Source: JAPXLN01 sp033809515 (GTDB taxonomy: Bacteria > Bacillota > Sulfobacillia > Fermentithermobacillales > Fermentithermobacillaceae). Taken from it: a stretch of DNA of 64,000 bases. This document shows positions 16,056-24,794 of the stretch, piece by piece (positions within the stretch are counted from its first letter, which is position 1; each line of letters begins with the position of its first letter). Both the position numbers and the translations under genes were made by a program. Location of the stretch: assembly GCA_033809515.1 (NCBI GenBank), contig JAPXLN010000005.1, positions 1 to 64,000 on the forward strand, written 5' to 3'. The notes under the pieces are model-generated. The model saw nothing but the letters and a program-made list of their open reading frames with translations. It was not told where the DNA came from and did no database searches.

Positions 16056-16084
16056 ATGATAAGCATCCTTACTGGCGGAGTCAA
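16056..16084 (-). promoter_or_regulatory. sigma-A-type promoter of the hspR-dnaK-grpE operon
   Basis: On the minus strand a -35 box TTGACT (16079-16084) is separated by exactly 17 bases from a -10 box TATCAT (16056-16061). The leader to GTG 16000 is about 48 bases. The 296-bp region between hspR and the peptide-binding protein gene holds no other gene I can support. Confidence 0.65.
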
Positions 16085-16296
16085 TGATCTGGTCTGAAAG
16101 CGGGGTCAATTGTGGGTGCTTCGCCCCTCTAAATTAATTCTCCTGCATAAATGCGTTATTTCCGTGAATTTTCCTAGCCTTGAATTCTGTAATAAGAAGG
16201 ATTTCCGCAAACCTGCGAGAAATTTAATGGCTATAGGGTGGGTCGCCTGAGAAGGTGACGTAATCACAATCTATTACTACCTTGGGAGGGGAGTCA

Positions 16297-18006
16297 ATGC
16301 GAATCAAGAAGGTTGCCGTGGTCTTCACCTGCATCTTGCTTCTGGCTTCGATGCTTGCAGGTTGCGGACCCAAAGAGGCAATGCCGGCGATCCGGTTCTT
16401 GTCGGGAGACAGCGAAGCAGCTAAGAAATACGCGCAAGGGCTGCAAGAGATCTTCAGAAAGAACCTGGGTCTCGAGCTGACCCTGGAGAACGTCGATTTC
16501 AAGACCAGGCTGCAAAAGATGAGAGACAAAGATTTCGACCTCGTCTTTGCAGGATGGGGCGCAGACTACAACGACCCCATGAGTTTCCTCGATCTGTGGA
16601 TCACAGACGGACCTTACAACGACATCGGTTGGTCAAACAAAGAGTACGATAGCCTAATCGCCAAAGCTAAGGCCTCCACTGACAACCAGGAACGTATGGA
16701 CCTTATGGCCAAAGCTGAGAAGATCCTCTGTGACGAAGCAGCAATCATACCTGTCTACTGGCCTCAGAGGAACTTCGCGGAGCATCCTTGGGTCAAGGGC
16801 ATTGTCAGAACCGCTTTCGTGCCGGGCAACGAATGGAAGTGGGCCTACACCGAAGGGAGAGCTGCAGGAGAGAACAAGCTTAACCTGAACCTCGGCGAGG
16901 AACCCCCGGATCTTCAGTCAGTAACATGCACGGATACGGTTTCGTTTGACGTTCTCAACGCCTGCCTGGAAGGCCTTGCACGTATGAACCCGGATGGCGA
17001 GTACGAACAGGGCTCAGGCCTGGCTGAAAGCTGGACCATATCTGACGACGGGCTGATCTATACCTTCACCATAAAAGACGGCCAGAAGTGGTCTGACGGA
17101 ACGCCCCTCACCGCACACGACTTTGAATATGCATGGAAGACGGCAGTGGACCCCAGAACCGCGTCTCAGTACAACTTCATGCTCTTCTTCATTAAGGGTG
17201 CGGAGGATGCCGCCAATGTAGAGCTTCCCGACCCTGAAGAAGACCCCGAGGGCTACAAAGCAGCCCTTGATGAGCTCAAGGAAGCTCTGGATAACATGGG
17301 CGTAAAAGCTACCGACGATAAGACTCTTGTGGTCACCCTTGAGTCGCCCAGCGCCTTCTTTATCAGCCTCACTGCGTTCACCACATTCTACCCGCTCAAT
17401 CAAAAAGCTCACGAGAAGTGGGGCGAGGGGTACGCCACAGAGATCAACAAGATGCTCTTCTGCGGACCCTTCGTTATCGATGAGTGGAAACACCAGAGCA
17501 AGATGGTCCTTAAGAGGAACCCCAAATACTGGGATGCCGCCAATGTCAAACTCGAGAGCATTCACTTTGACATGATCAAGGACTTTAACACTCCGGTCAC
17601 CATGTACGAAGCTAACGAACTCGACGCCATGGGCGTTCCGGGAGACTTTATCACCAAGTTCCAGTCAGAGCGCCCGGATGAGTTCAAGCAGTTGCCCGAT
17701 GCAGCCGCTTTCTACCTTGAGTGCAACCTGGAGCACCCGGTGCTCAAGGATGCCACTTTCCGCAAAGCTCTTTCTTTGGCCATGAACAGGAAGGAGTACT
17801 GTGATAACGTTCTCCGGAACTTCTCTGCGCCGGCATACTGCTTGACTCCTCCCTCAATCCAGGGGGCAGAAGCGGGAGAAGTCTATGCGGAGAAGTACCT
17901 AAAGGACTACTTGCCCACTACAGGCAACGCAGCTGAAGCTCAAAAGCTCATGAAGGAAGCTCTCAAGGCCCTTGGTTACAAGGCGCCTGAGCCTCCCAAG
18001 AAGTAG
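16297..18006 (+). CDS. circularly permuted OppA-type peptide-binding lipoprotein
   Basis: This is a 569-residue extracytoplasmic solute-binding protein of family 5 (SBP_bac_5). It has a lipoprotein signal with lipobox LAGC, cysteine 23. Residues about 30-185 (AIRFLSGDSEAAKKYAQGL, FDLVFAGWGADYNDPMSFLD, GWSNKEYDSLI, KAEKILCDEAAIIPVYW, WKWAYTE) are the segment that normally ends these proteins. A short linker, EGRAAGEN, then leads into the normal mature start at about 193 (KLNLNLGEEPPDLQSVTCTD). The rest follows in canonical order: GLAESWTISDDGLIYTF, KWSDGTPLTAHDFEYAW, RNPKYWDAANVKL, FRKALSLAMNRKEY. It stops at ALKALGYKAPEPPKK, exactly where the moved segment would normally begin. ATG 16297 follows GGGAGGGG. 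It opens an opp operon and should deliver peptides to the permeases downstream. Confidence 0.9.
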   Translation: MRIKKVAVVFTCILLLASMLAGCGPKEAMPAIRFLSGDSEAAKKYAQGLQEIFRKNLGLELTLENVDFKTRLQKMRDKDFDLVFAGWGADYNDPMSFLDLWITDGPYNDIGWSNKEYDSLIAKAKASTDNQERMDLMAKAEKILCDEAAIIPVYWPQRNFAEHPWVKGIVRTAFVPGNEWKWAYTEGRAAGENKLNLNLGEEPPDLQSVTCTDTVSFDVLNACLEGLARMNPDGEYEQGSGLAESWTISDDGLIYTFTIKDGQKWSDGTPLTAHDFEYAWKTAVDPRTASQYNFMLFFIKGAEDAANVELPDPEEDPEGYKAALDELKEALDNMGVKATDDKTLVVTLESPSAFFISLTAFTTFYPLNQKAHEKWGEGYATEINKMLFCGPFVIDEWKHQSKMVLKRNPKYWDAANVKLESIHFDMIKDFNTPVTMYEANELDAMGVPGDFITKFQSERPDEFKQLPDAAAFYLECNLEHPVLKDATFRKALSLAMNRKEYCDNVLRNFSAPAYCLTPPSIQGAEAGEVYAEKYLKDYLPTTGNAAEAQKLMKEALKALGYKAPEPPKK

Positions 18007-18043
18007 GAGTCAGATCTCAGTGACGGATACGTAAGATGTCCAG

Positions 18044-18072
18044 AGACGAGGAGCCTCGAAGGCTCCTCGTCT
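18044..18072 (+). terminator. intercistronic hairpin after the binding-protein gene
   Basis: AGACGAGGAGCC (18044-18055) and GGCTCCTCGTCT (18061-18072) form a perfect 12-bp stem with a 5-base loop TCGAA, followed by a weak T-run (TTGTC). Lying between the binding-protein and permease genes, it probably causes partial termination or protects the upstream mRNA, so that binding protein exceeds permease. That is common for ABC importers. Confidence 0.75.
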
Positions 18073-18090
18073 TTGTCAGGAGGCGGTTAA

Positions 18091-19020
18091 ATGGGCCGGT
18101 ATGTATTGAGACGATTTGGGTTCATGCTGATTTCCCTGTGGGTAATCATAACCGTGAGCTTTGTTCTGATGAATGCGGTCCCCGGGGGACCTTTCACCAG
18201 CGTAAAGCTGACCCCACTGGTGCAGAAACTGCTTGAACGCAAATACGGTCTAGACAAACCTAAGTGGCAGCAGTACCTTACGCTCCTGAAGAACCTTTCG
18301 CGACTTGACCTGGGCATGTCAATACGTGAACGAGGAAGAAGCGTTAACGACATCATTAAGTATTGCTTTCCTACATCGGCGGTGCTTGGTTTGGAAGCCC
18401 TGACCTTTGCAGTTACCTCAGGCATTGCACTGGGCATTATTGCCGCCTTATACCGGGGCAAGGGGCTTGACTATGCAGCTATTGTCATAGCGGTCATAGG
18501 CGTCTCAATTCCTAACTTTGTTGTGGCCTCTATTCTTCAATACGTACTGGGGTACAAGCTGAACCTTCTGCCTATTGCCCGTTGGGAAAGCTTCAAACAC
18601 ACCATACTCCCTGCCTTTGCTCTGGGTTTGGGCACCTTGGCCAGCATGACAAGAATGATGCGTTCAAGTATGCTTGAAGTCCTGAGCCAGGACTTCATCA
18701 GAACAGCTAAGGCAAAAGGCCTTACGTCAGCCCAGATCATATGGCGACACGGTGTGAGAAACGCAATACTGCCCATTATTACCATCCTGGGCCCGCTTGT
18801 CGCAGGCATTACAACAGGCACTCTCGTGGTTGAGCGAATGTTCGGTATTCCCGGGCTGGGGAGGTTCTTCGTTGAAAGCATCTATAATCGCGACTATCCG
18901 ATGATAATGGGGACTACCGTGTTTTACTCAGCCATACTACTTTTCATGACGTTTCTTGTCGATATTGCATACGGCCTGGTAGATCCCAGAATCCGGATCT
19001 CAAAAGGAAGGGGGGACTAA
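18091..19020 (+). CDS. oppB: oligopeptide ABC transporter permease OppB-type
   Basis: This 309-residue inner-membrane permease has six predicted membrane segments. The N-terminus MGRYVLRRFGFMLISLWVI is typical. The coupling helix motif, where the ATPase docks, is visible as FIRTAKAKGLTSAQIIWRHGVRNA. ATG 18091 follows AGGAGG with good spacing. It pairs with the OppC-type permease that starts 2 bases after its stop. Substrate class (oligopeptide versus dipeptide) rests on family resemblance only. Confidence 0.9.
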   Translation: MGRYVLRRFGFMLISLWVIITVSFVLMNAVPGGPFTSVKLTPLVQKLLERKYGLDKPKWQQYLTLLKNLSRLDLGMSIRERGRSVNDIIKYCFPTSAVLGLEALTFAVTSGIALGIIAALYRGKGLDYAAIVIAVIGVSIPNFVVASILQYVLGYKLNLLPIARWESFKHTILPAFALGLGTLASMTRMMRSSMLEVLSQDFIRTAKAKGLTSAQIIWRHGVRNAILPIITILGPLVAGITTGTLVVERMFGIPGLGRFFVESIYNRDYPMIMGTTVFYSAILLFMTFLVDIAYGLVDPRIRISKGRGD

Positions 19021-19022
19021 CC

Positions 19023-19946
19023 GTGCTCAGGTACGATCCGAAACCTGAAGACTTCGCCCCCCTTACCCTAGATGAGAAGGAAAGCGACGCAATAACCAGG
19101 CCGCCTATAGGGTATTGGCAAGACGTATGGATCCGGTTTCGCAAGAACAAGCTGGCTCTCGTGGGGCTTACCATGCTTGCCGTATTAGGTCTTATGGCGA
19201 TACTTGGTCCGATCATCAGCCCGTGGGATTTCCGTGAGTGCGATTACGGTCACGTTAACGAGTTTATGAGCCAGCGCCACTGGTTCGGCACAGACTATCT
19301 GGGCAGAGACATGTTTACCAGACTGTGGCATGGTACCAGGATTTCCGTTTTTATCGGCATCACAGCAGCCTTTATTGATCTGGTCATCGGAGTGATCTGG
19401 GGTGGAGTTGCCGGCTACTTCGGGGGCCTTGTAGATGATGTGATGATGCGGATAGTCGACATTCTGTACGGCATACCGTATCTTCTTGTAGTCATCTTGC
19501 TATTGGTTGTAATGAGGCCGGGCCTTGCTTCCATCATCATTGCCATGAGTCTGACAGGATGGGTAGGCATGGCCAGGCTGGTAAGAGGACAAGTCCTTCA
19601 GCTCAAGGAGATGGAGTACGTTCTTGCTGCACGATCCATTGGAGCTTCTCCCCGCCGGATAATATCCAGGCATCTGATCCCTAATACCATGGGTGTGGTC
19701 CTTGTCAGCCTCACATCAAGCATTCCCGGCGCTATCTTCGGGGAAGCATTCCTGAGCTTCATAGGTTTGGGCGTTCCCATGCCTCAGGCAAGTTTGGGGA
19801 CCCTGGCAAACGAAGGGTACCAGGTGCTTCGAGTGTACCCTCAAAACATGATTATTCCGGCAGTAGCTATGAGCTTGCTCATACTATCTTTCAACTTTGT
19901 CGGCGACGGACTAAGAGACGCTCTTGACCCGCGCCTGCGTCAATAG
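19023..19946 (+). CDS. oppC: oligopeptide ABC transporter permease OppC-type
   Basis: The 307-residue permease starts at GTG 19023, after GGGGGG. It has a cytoplasmic N-terminal stretch of about 35 residues, a first membrane segment (LALVGLTMLAVLGLMAILG), the conserved GTDYLGRDMFTRLWHGTRIS, and the EAA-like coupling loop YVLAARSIGASPRRIISRHLIPN. It forms a heterodimer with the OppB-type protein. The gene sits 12 bases before oppD. Confidence 0.92.
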   Translation: MLRYDPKPEDFAPLTLDEKESDAITRPPIGYWQDVWIRFRKNKLALVGLTMLAVLGLMAILGPIISPWDFRECDYGHVNEFMSQRHWFGTDYLGRDMFTRLWHGTRISVFIGITAAFIDLVIGVIWGGVAGYFGGLVDDVMMRIVDILYGIPYLLVVILLLVVMRPGLASIIIAMSLTGWVGMARLVRGQVLQLKEMEYVLAARSIGASPRRIISRHLIPNTMGVVLVSLTSSIPGAIFGEAFLSFIGLGVPMPQASLGTLANEGYQVLRVYPQNMIIPAVAMSLLILSFNFVGDGLRDALDPRLRQ

Positions 19947-19958
19947 GAGGGATCTTTA

Positions 19959-21026
19959 ATGGAGCAAAGGGCTAACAACAAGGAGCTGAACGCGGCAGCT
20001 GCAGGACCGCTGCTCGACATAGAAGACCTCCGGGTATCTTTCCACACTTACGCAGGCGAAGTCCATGCAGTGCGAGGTGTCACCTACTCGGTTGAACAGG
20101 GAGGTTCTCTGGCTGTAGTTGGCGAATCAGGATGCGGAAAGACCGTAACTGTTCAGGCAGTCATGAGGCTAACGCCTATGCCACCGGGGGAGATCAAAGG
20201 AGGCCGGATCACGTTCAACGGCAAGGACATCCTGTCTCTGTCTGAGCGAGAAATGCAGTCTGTAAGGGGAAAAGAGATCGGCATGATCTTTCAGGATCCC
20301 ATGACAGGCCTTAACCCAACCATGACCGTGGGTCGTCAGATTGCCGAAGCCATAGTGAAACACCAGAACGTATCCAGAAAGGAAGCAACGGAACGGGCCG
20401 TAGACATGCTGAACCTGGTCGAGATACCCAATCCCCGGGTTAGGGCGTTCCAGTACCCCCATCAGTTCAGCGGGGGCATGCGTCAAAGGGCTATGATAGC
20501 AATAGCTCTGGCTTGCCAGCCGCTATTGCTTATAGCTGATGAGCCCACTACCTCGCTGGACGTTACGATTCGATCTCAAATCCTGGAGCTCCTTCAGGGC
20601 TTACAGGACAGACTGGGCATGACCATAGTCCTGATCACCCACAACCTAGGGGTAGTTGCCCGGCTATCAAGAAACATAGTCGTGATGTACGCAGGCAAAG
20701 TGGTGGAAAAGGGTCTGGCTTCGGATGTGTTCTATCATCCGGCACATCCTTACACACAAGCTCTGCTGCAATCGGTGCCAAGGCTTGACAGGCAGACCCG
20801 GACAGAGCTTGCCTCCATCCCGGGGACTCCGCCAGACCTTTTTGAACCGCCGAAAGGCTGTGCGTTTGCATCAAGATGCAAATACTCCATGAAAGTTTGT
20901 ATGGAGCATGATGCCCTTCCTAGCAAAGTAGGCAACGGACACTATGTATCTTGCTGGCTGCACCACTCTGCCAACCCTAATGCGTCTAAGGAAAGCTTGA
21001 TGAACGGTGGTGATATCTGTGACTGA
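19959..21026 (+). CDS. oppD: oligopeptide ABC transporter ATPase OppD-type
   Basis: This is a 355-residue cytoplasmic ATPase. Walker A is GESGCGKT, the signature is FSGGMRQRAMIAIAL, Walker B is LLIADEPTTSLD, and the switch histidine lies in LITHNLGVVA. The C-terminal oligopeptide-transporter extension contains the cysteine cluster CAFASRCKYSMKVC, which in related ATPases binds an Fe-S cluster. It starts at ATG 19959 after GGAGGG. The N-terminus has about 15 extra residues before the ABC domain. Confidence 0.93.
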   Translation: MEQRANNKELNAAAAGPLLDIEDLRVSFHTYAGEVHAVRGVTYSVEQGGSLAVVGESGCGKTVTVQAVMRLTPMPPGEIKGGRITFNGKDILSLSEREMQSVRGKEIGMIFQDPMTGLNPTMTVGRQIAEAIVKHQNVSRKEATERAVDMLNLVEIPNPRVRAFQYPHQFSGGMRQRAMIAIALACQPLLLIADEPTTSLDVTIRSQILELLQGLQDRLGMTIVLITHNLGVVARLSRNIVVMYAGKVVEKGLASDVFYHPAHPYTQALLQSVPRLDRQTRTELASIPGTPPDLFEPPKGCAFASRCKYSMKVCMEHDALPSKVGNGHYVSCWLHHSANPNASKESLMNGGDICD

Positions 21027-21975
21027 GAGCATTGCCCTCCAGATAGATAATCTGAAGAAGCACTTTCACGTCGGAAAGAACCGGGTCCTAAAGGCAGTTG
21101 ACGATGTATCATTTGAAGTAGCTAAGGGTGAGGTTTTGGGGATCGTTGGGGAAAGCGGGTGCGGCAAGACCACTGTAGGCAGGACCGTGGCACGGCTGTA
21201 CGAACCCACATCCGGAAGGATCATCTTTGACGGTCACGATATCACCGAAGCGCCCGAATCAAGCCTTCTGTGGTTCCGCCGAAAACTCCAGATGATCTTT
21301 CAGGATCCATATGCATCCTTGGACCCGAGAATGACGGTAGGGGAGATTGTCGGCGAGCCAATGGACATCCATGACATTGCAGCCGGCCCGGAAAGGCTGG
21401 ATAAGATCAACCATCTCCTGGGCATTGTGGGGCTGAGCAGAGAACACGCCAATAGGTTCCCCCATGAGTTCTCAGGCGGCCAAAGACAGAGGATAGGGAT
21501 AGCCCGGGCCCTTGCAGTGGATCCTGAGTTTATCATAGCTGATGAACCCATTTCATCGCTGGACGTGTCTATTCAGGCACAGGTAGTAAACCTTCTGACT
21601 CGCCTTCAAGAGGAGCGAGAGCTTTCCTTCATGTTTATCGCTCATGACCTATCAATGGTACGCCACTTCTCTCACCGAGTAGCAGTGATGTATCTGGGCA
21701 AAATCGCCGAGATTGCCCCTTCGGGGCAGATCTACGACTCTCCGCTTCACCCTTACACTAAAGCTCTCATGTCAGCCAACCCTATCCCCGATCCGGTTGT
21801 CGAGAGTTCACGGTCCCGCATTGGCTTACCCGGGGAAGTTCCAAGCCCCATAGACCCACCGCCGGGGTGCCGGTTTGCCGGAAGATGCCCGCAATCTACA
21901 GAACGGTGTAAGGAAGAAGATCCGGTACTGAAGGAAACCGAGAAAGGACACTGGGTATCCTGTTTTCTTTACTAG
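21019..21975 (+). CDS. oppF: oligopeptide ABC transporter ATPase OppF-type
   Basis: The second ATPase of the importer has 318 residues. Walker A is GESGCGKTT, the signature is FSGGQRQRIGIARAL, Walker B is FIIADEPISSLD, the switch histidine is in FIAHDLSMV, and the C-terminal cysteine motif is CRFAGRCPQSTERC. The likely start is GTG 21019, which overlaps the end of oppD by 8 bases, with GGTGGTGA upstream; GTG 21007 is also in frame. It closes the opp operon. Confidence 0.92.
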   Translation: MTESIALQIDNLKKHFHVGKNRVLKAVDDVSFEVAKGEVLGIVGESGCGKTTVGRTVARLYEPTSGRIIFDGHDITEAPESSLLWFRRKLQMIFQDPYASLDPRMTVGEIVGEPMDIHDIAAGPERLDKINHLLGIVGLSREHANRFPHEFSGGQRQRIGIARALAVDPEFIIADEPISSLDVSIQAQVVNLLTRLQEERELSFMFIAHDLSMVRHFSHRVAVMYLGKIAEIAPSGQIYDSPLHPYTKALMSANPIPDPVVESSRSRIGLPGEVPSPIDPPPGCRFAGRCPQSTERCKEEDPVLKETEKGHWVSCFLY

Positions 21976-21990
21976 ATAAATAAGGAGCAA

Positions 21991-22006
21991 AGGAGGAGAC
22001 CCTCCT
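21991..22006 (+). promoter_or_regulatory. hairpin that encloses the ribosome binding site of the next gene
   Basis: AGGAGG (21991-21996) is followed by AGAC and its exact complement CCTCCT (22001-22006). ATG 22008 comes directly after. The only good Shine-Dalgarno sequence for the FtsX-type permease is therefore the 5' arm of a 6-bp tetraloop hairpin, which should lower its translation unless the structure is opened. Confidence 0.5.
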
Positions 22007-22007
22007 G

Positions 22008-23405
22008 ATGTTTGTTTCGCTTGGTCTAAGAAACGTATGGAGAAACAAGGGACGAACAGTACTTGGCATAGTCAGTATGGCTGTAGCTGCCATCGTATTT
22101 GCATCAAGTTCGGTGTTGAGCCAGGGATACCCCGCAGGCGCTTCCAGACCCGCACGGGAACTGCTTGCGGGAGACCTGGTGTTCTTGCCCGGCAAGACTG
22201 TCCTGTCGCCGGGGGATCTCAGTACCGCCGATCTGCAGTGGGGTTTTGGGAAGAAATCCCTTGATCAGCCTTCGGGGACCATCGGTTTCGACGTAACCCC
22301 CTATTACTACGGGCATATTGAGGAAACGGAAACAAAGCCCGGTCAAGAGGATTTGTGTCCCCAACGGCTCAACCATGTAGTCGAGGAGCTTCGCTCCAAC
22401 AGCGACGTTGCCGGCGTCACGGTGAAACGAAGCATCCCGTTTTTGGCAGCTTTCACAAGAAACGAAAGCGATCAGCTAATATACGGATTTTTGGAGGCCA
22501 GGGATGTATCCCAAGACCTAGACCAGGGAGTAGACCTTCGAGTAAGCAGCGGAAGGTACCTAACTCCGGATGACGGCGATTCAGCAGTGGGCGTAGCATG
22601 CCTTGGATGGCCGGGCGGTTCGTTGCCTGGGGCCCCTAGGATTTCCCTTCAGGTTCCACGTCGCTGGGAGAATCCCACCGGAGATCGCTGCACTGACTAC
22701 GAGGACCCTGTATCTGTCTCCATAGCCATGGTAGGAGCAGTGCGCTTCCAGGAGTCTTCGCCGGAAGGAACCATTACCTACGCCAACCCCACTATCTTCG
22801 TTACTGAAGAAGCTTTTGACAGGATAGCATCCCAGGCAGGCTACGCCCCTGAGGAGACAGTCTGGGGCATTAGTGTCAGGCTTCACAGCATAGCATCTTT
22901 GGAAAACATGTGTGCCATGTACCAGCGACAGTACAACGATTTTACCGTAGTATCAGGCGTACGACTGGCTTCGGCACGTATCAACCGGACAAGCATGCCT
23001 GTGGGAACGCCTATGGATATGCGTAAGGTCACAGAGACGCTAGCCTTCCTTACAGCCGCCCTCCTCTCAGCCACCAACCTTGCCGTGCTTATGCTTCAGA
23101 GGAAAACCGAGATAGGGATACTCAGATCTTTGGGCGCTACAGGATGGAATGTGACTTGCATGGTCTTGACTGAAGTGATTTTCATAGCACTCATTGGAGC
23201 GTTGCTAGGCAGCCTCCTCGTACAACCTAGCGTTGCTTGGACTCTGGCTTCAAACAAGATAGAGGGAGCTTTAATAGCTAACCAGGTCCTTTCAGGTCTT
23301 GGGAAAACCCTGTGCTTTGCGGTGCTTGCATCATCGGTTTTCGGGATTCTGCCTGTAGCTAAGGCACTCAGGGTGACTCCTTCTCAGGTTTTGCGAGGAG
23401 AGTAA
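22008..23405 (+). CDS. MacB/FtsX-type ABC permease
   Basis: The 465-residue membrane protein has the type VII ABC permease plan. There is an N-terminal membrane segment (about 15-37), a large extracytoplasmic domain (about 40-340), and three C-terminal membrane segments (about 345-370, 395-420 and 435-455). The region after segment 2, QRKTEIGILRSLGATGWNV, is the conserved cytoplasmic loop that couples to the ATPase. Such permeases drive mechanotransmission, lipoprotein or peptide export. No ATPase gene is adjacent; one of the right type lies at 35582-36310. Confidence 0.8.
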   Translation: MFVSLGLRNVWRNKGRTVLGIVSMAVAAIVFASSSVLSQGYPAGASRPARELLAGDLVFLPGKTVLSPGDLSTADLQWGFGKKSLDQPSGTIGFDVTPYYYGHIEETETKPGQEDLCPQRLNHVVEELRSNSDVAGVTVKRSIPFLAAFTRNESDQLIYGFLEARDVSQDLDQGVDLRVSSGRYLTPDDGDSAVGVACLGWPGGSLPGAPRISLQVPRRWENPTGDRCTDYEDPVSVSIAMVGAVRFQESSPEGTITYANPTIFVTEEAFDRIASQAGYAPEETVWGISVRLHSIASLENMCAMYQRQYNDFTVVSGVRLASARINRTSMPVGTPMDMRKVTETLAFLTAALLSATNLAVLMLQRKTEIGILRSLGATGWNVTCMVLTEVIFIALIGALLGSLLVQPSVAWTLASNKIEGALIANQVLSGLGKTLCFAVLASSVFGILPVAKALRVTPSQVLRGE

Positions 23406-23486
23406 TGTATATGAGAACACCGTCCGGAACGTGACCACGTCAGACCAAGCTAGAGGAAGTTCTTTTCTGGGAGGAGCTATGGGGCC

Positions 23487-24794
23487 ATGGTTCACAGAGA
23501 TGCTGTAGAACTCGCAACAAAGGGGTTCAGACAGAAGTTAGGGTCATACGCTGTAATGACCCTTTTGGTAGCTTTTACGGTGGCAGGCTGTCTTGTGCTG
23601 AATGCCTATTACAGGGACGCTTCATCTGCCACACAAGCCTCGGCAGAACCTCTTAACTTTCCGTATCTAAAGGGCACAGTAGTCTTTGCCTACTGGACCA
23701 ATCCCCCCGACTCGCCTGACGAGGAATTCCCGCCGCCCAGGGAATATGCACCCGTCTTCAGCGAGAGGGAGCTTGACCGCATAAGAAACCTCAAAGGCGT
23801 TACCGGTTTGAGCGTTGCCCTCAGCCGCGATTGCTTCACCAAGTATGGGCACAAAGAGCTCTTGTCCATTGAAACAGGGGCTCCTCTATGGGAAGACATC
23901 CAGATAACGACAGGAAGACCCCCTCAAAACCCGCAAGAAGTCATGGTTCCGTCAGACATGGCTGCAGCAGGCGCTACCACAGGCAGTATGCTGGTGTTGA
24001 AGAAGCCTGGCCAGACATTGCCAAAGCAATACTCGCAAGACCGCGTGCTGAAGGATGCACCCGATCCCGAGGTATCTGTCACCGTGGAAGTTACGGGCGT
24101 CTACGAGCCAACCTCCACCCTGCTCTCGGGCATACTTGGGTATCTGCCGGTAAGGCGTGTTGAGTCCTACCCGGCCAAGAACCCACAGAGTCTGACCATG
24201 GACTGGCCGGTACCCAACACAATATTCCTCAATCTGTCAGAACCTGCAAAGGCCCAGTCAGTGGCAAACTTGTGGACATCGCTTTATCCTGCCGCTCTAC
24301 CGGTGATCTGCCCGGTAAAGGAGGTCTGGCACCCCAACATACCGGAAACCCTAATGTTTCTTGCCACCGGGCAGGTGACAGGACCGCTCTTTACCAATGC
24401 AGCCAACTCATTTGCCTTAGGGGGTATTGGGATTTTTGCCGCGATGTTCATGTCTTTCCTGGACAGGCGCAGAGAGCTGGGTATCATGAAAACCGTAGGC
24501 ATTGACAGCCGTACCACTGCCGGGACAGTGTCCCTGGAGGTAGTGTTGACGGGAGTAGCCGGAACGATTATCGGGATTCTGGCTTCACTGGCCATTGCAG
24601 GACGCCTTGAGGGAGTCTCGGGACCTCTCACCATCCCATGGATCAGCGTAATATGGGGAATGCTTGTGGCCTCTGCAATCCTTGTGGCAGCAACATTCGT
24701 TCCGCGAGCTATGGCAATGCAGGGAACAGTAATGGAGCTGCTTAATCAGAGAGCCATACCGGTTTTCAGGAAGAGGACATCTGAGACTCTTTGA
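23487..24794 (+). CDS. second MacB/FtsX-type ABC permease
   Basis: This 435-residue protein has the same layout as its upstream neighbour: a membrane segment at about 18-40, a large outer domain, and three C-terminal membrane segments. The coupling loop is DRRRELGIMKTVGIDSRTTAG. The two are probably heterodimer partners. An ATG and a GGGAGGAG site precede it, although spacing is long (about 11 bases). Its last 29 bases overlap the 3' end of the convergent meaB gene. Confidence 0.78.
   Translation: MVHRDAVELATKGFRQKLGSYAVMTLLVAFTVAGCLVLNAYYRDASSATQASAEPLNFPYLKGTVVFAYWTNPPDSPDEEFPPPREYAPVFSERELDRIRNLKGVTGLSVALSRDCFTKYGHKELLSIETGAPLWEDIQITTGRPPQNPQEVMVPSDMAAAGATTGSMLVLKKPGQTLPKQYSQDRVLKDAPDPEVSVTVEVTGVYEPTSTLLSGILGYLPVRRVESYPAKNPQSLTMDWPVPNTIFLNLSEPAKAQSVANLWTSLYPAALPVICPVKEVWHPNIPETLMFLATGQVTGPLFTNAANSFALGGIGIFAAMFMSFLDRRRELGIMKTVGIDSRTTAGTVSLEVVLTGVAGTIIGILASLAIAGRLEGVSGPLTIPWISVIWGMLVASAILVAATFVPRAMAMQGTVMELLNQRAIPVFRKRTSETL

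Noticed and set aside
16085..16296. Search for HAIR (HspR) or CIRCE (HrcA) elements and for a clear promoter of the opp operon.
   Set aside because: No match to CTTGAGT-N7-ACTCAAG or to the CIRCE inverted repeat was seen, and no -35/-10 pair on the plus strand was convincing.
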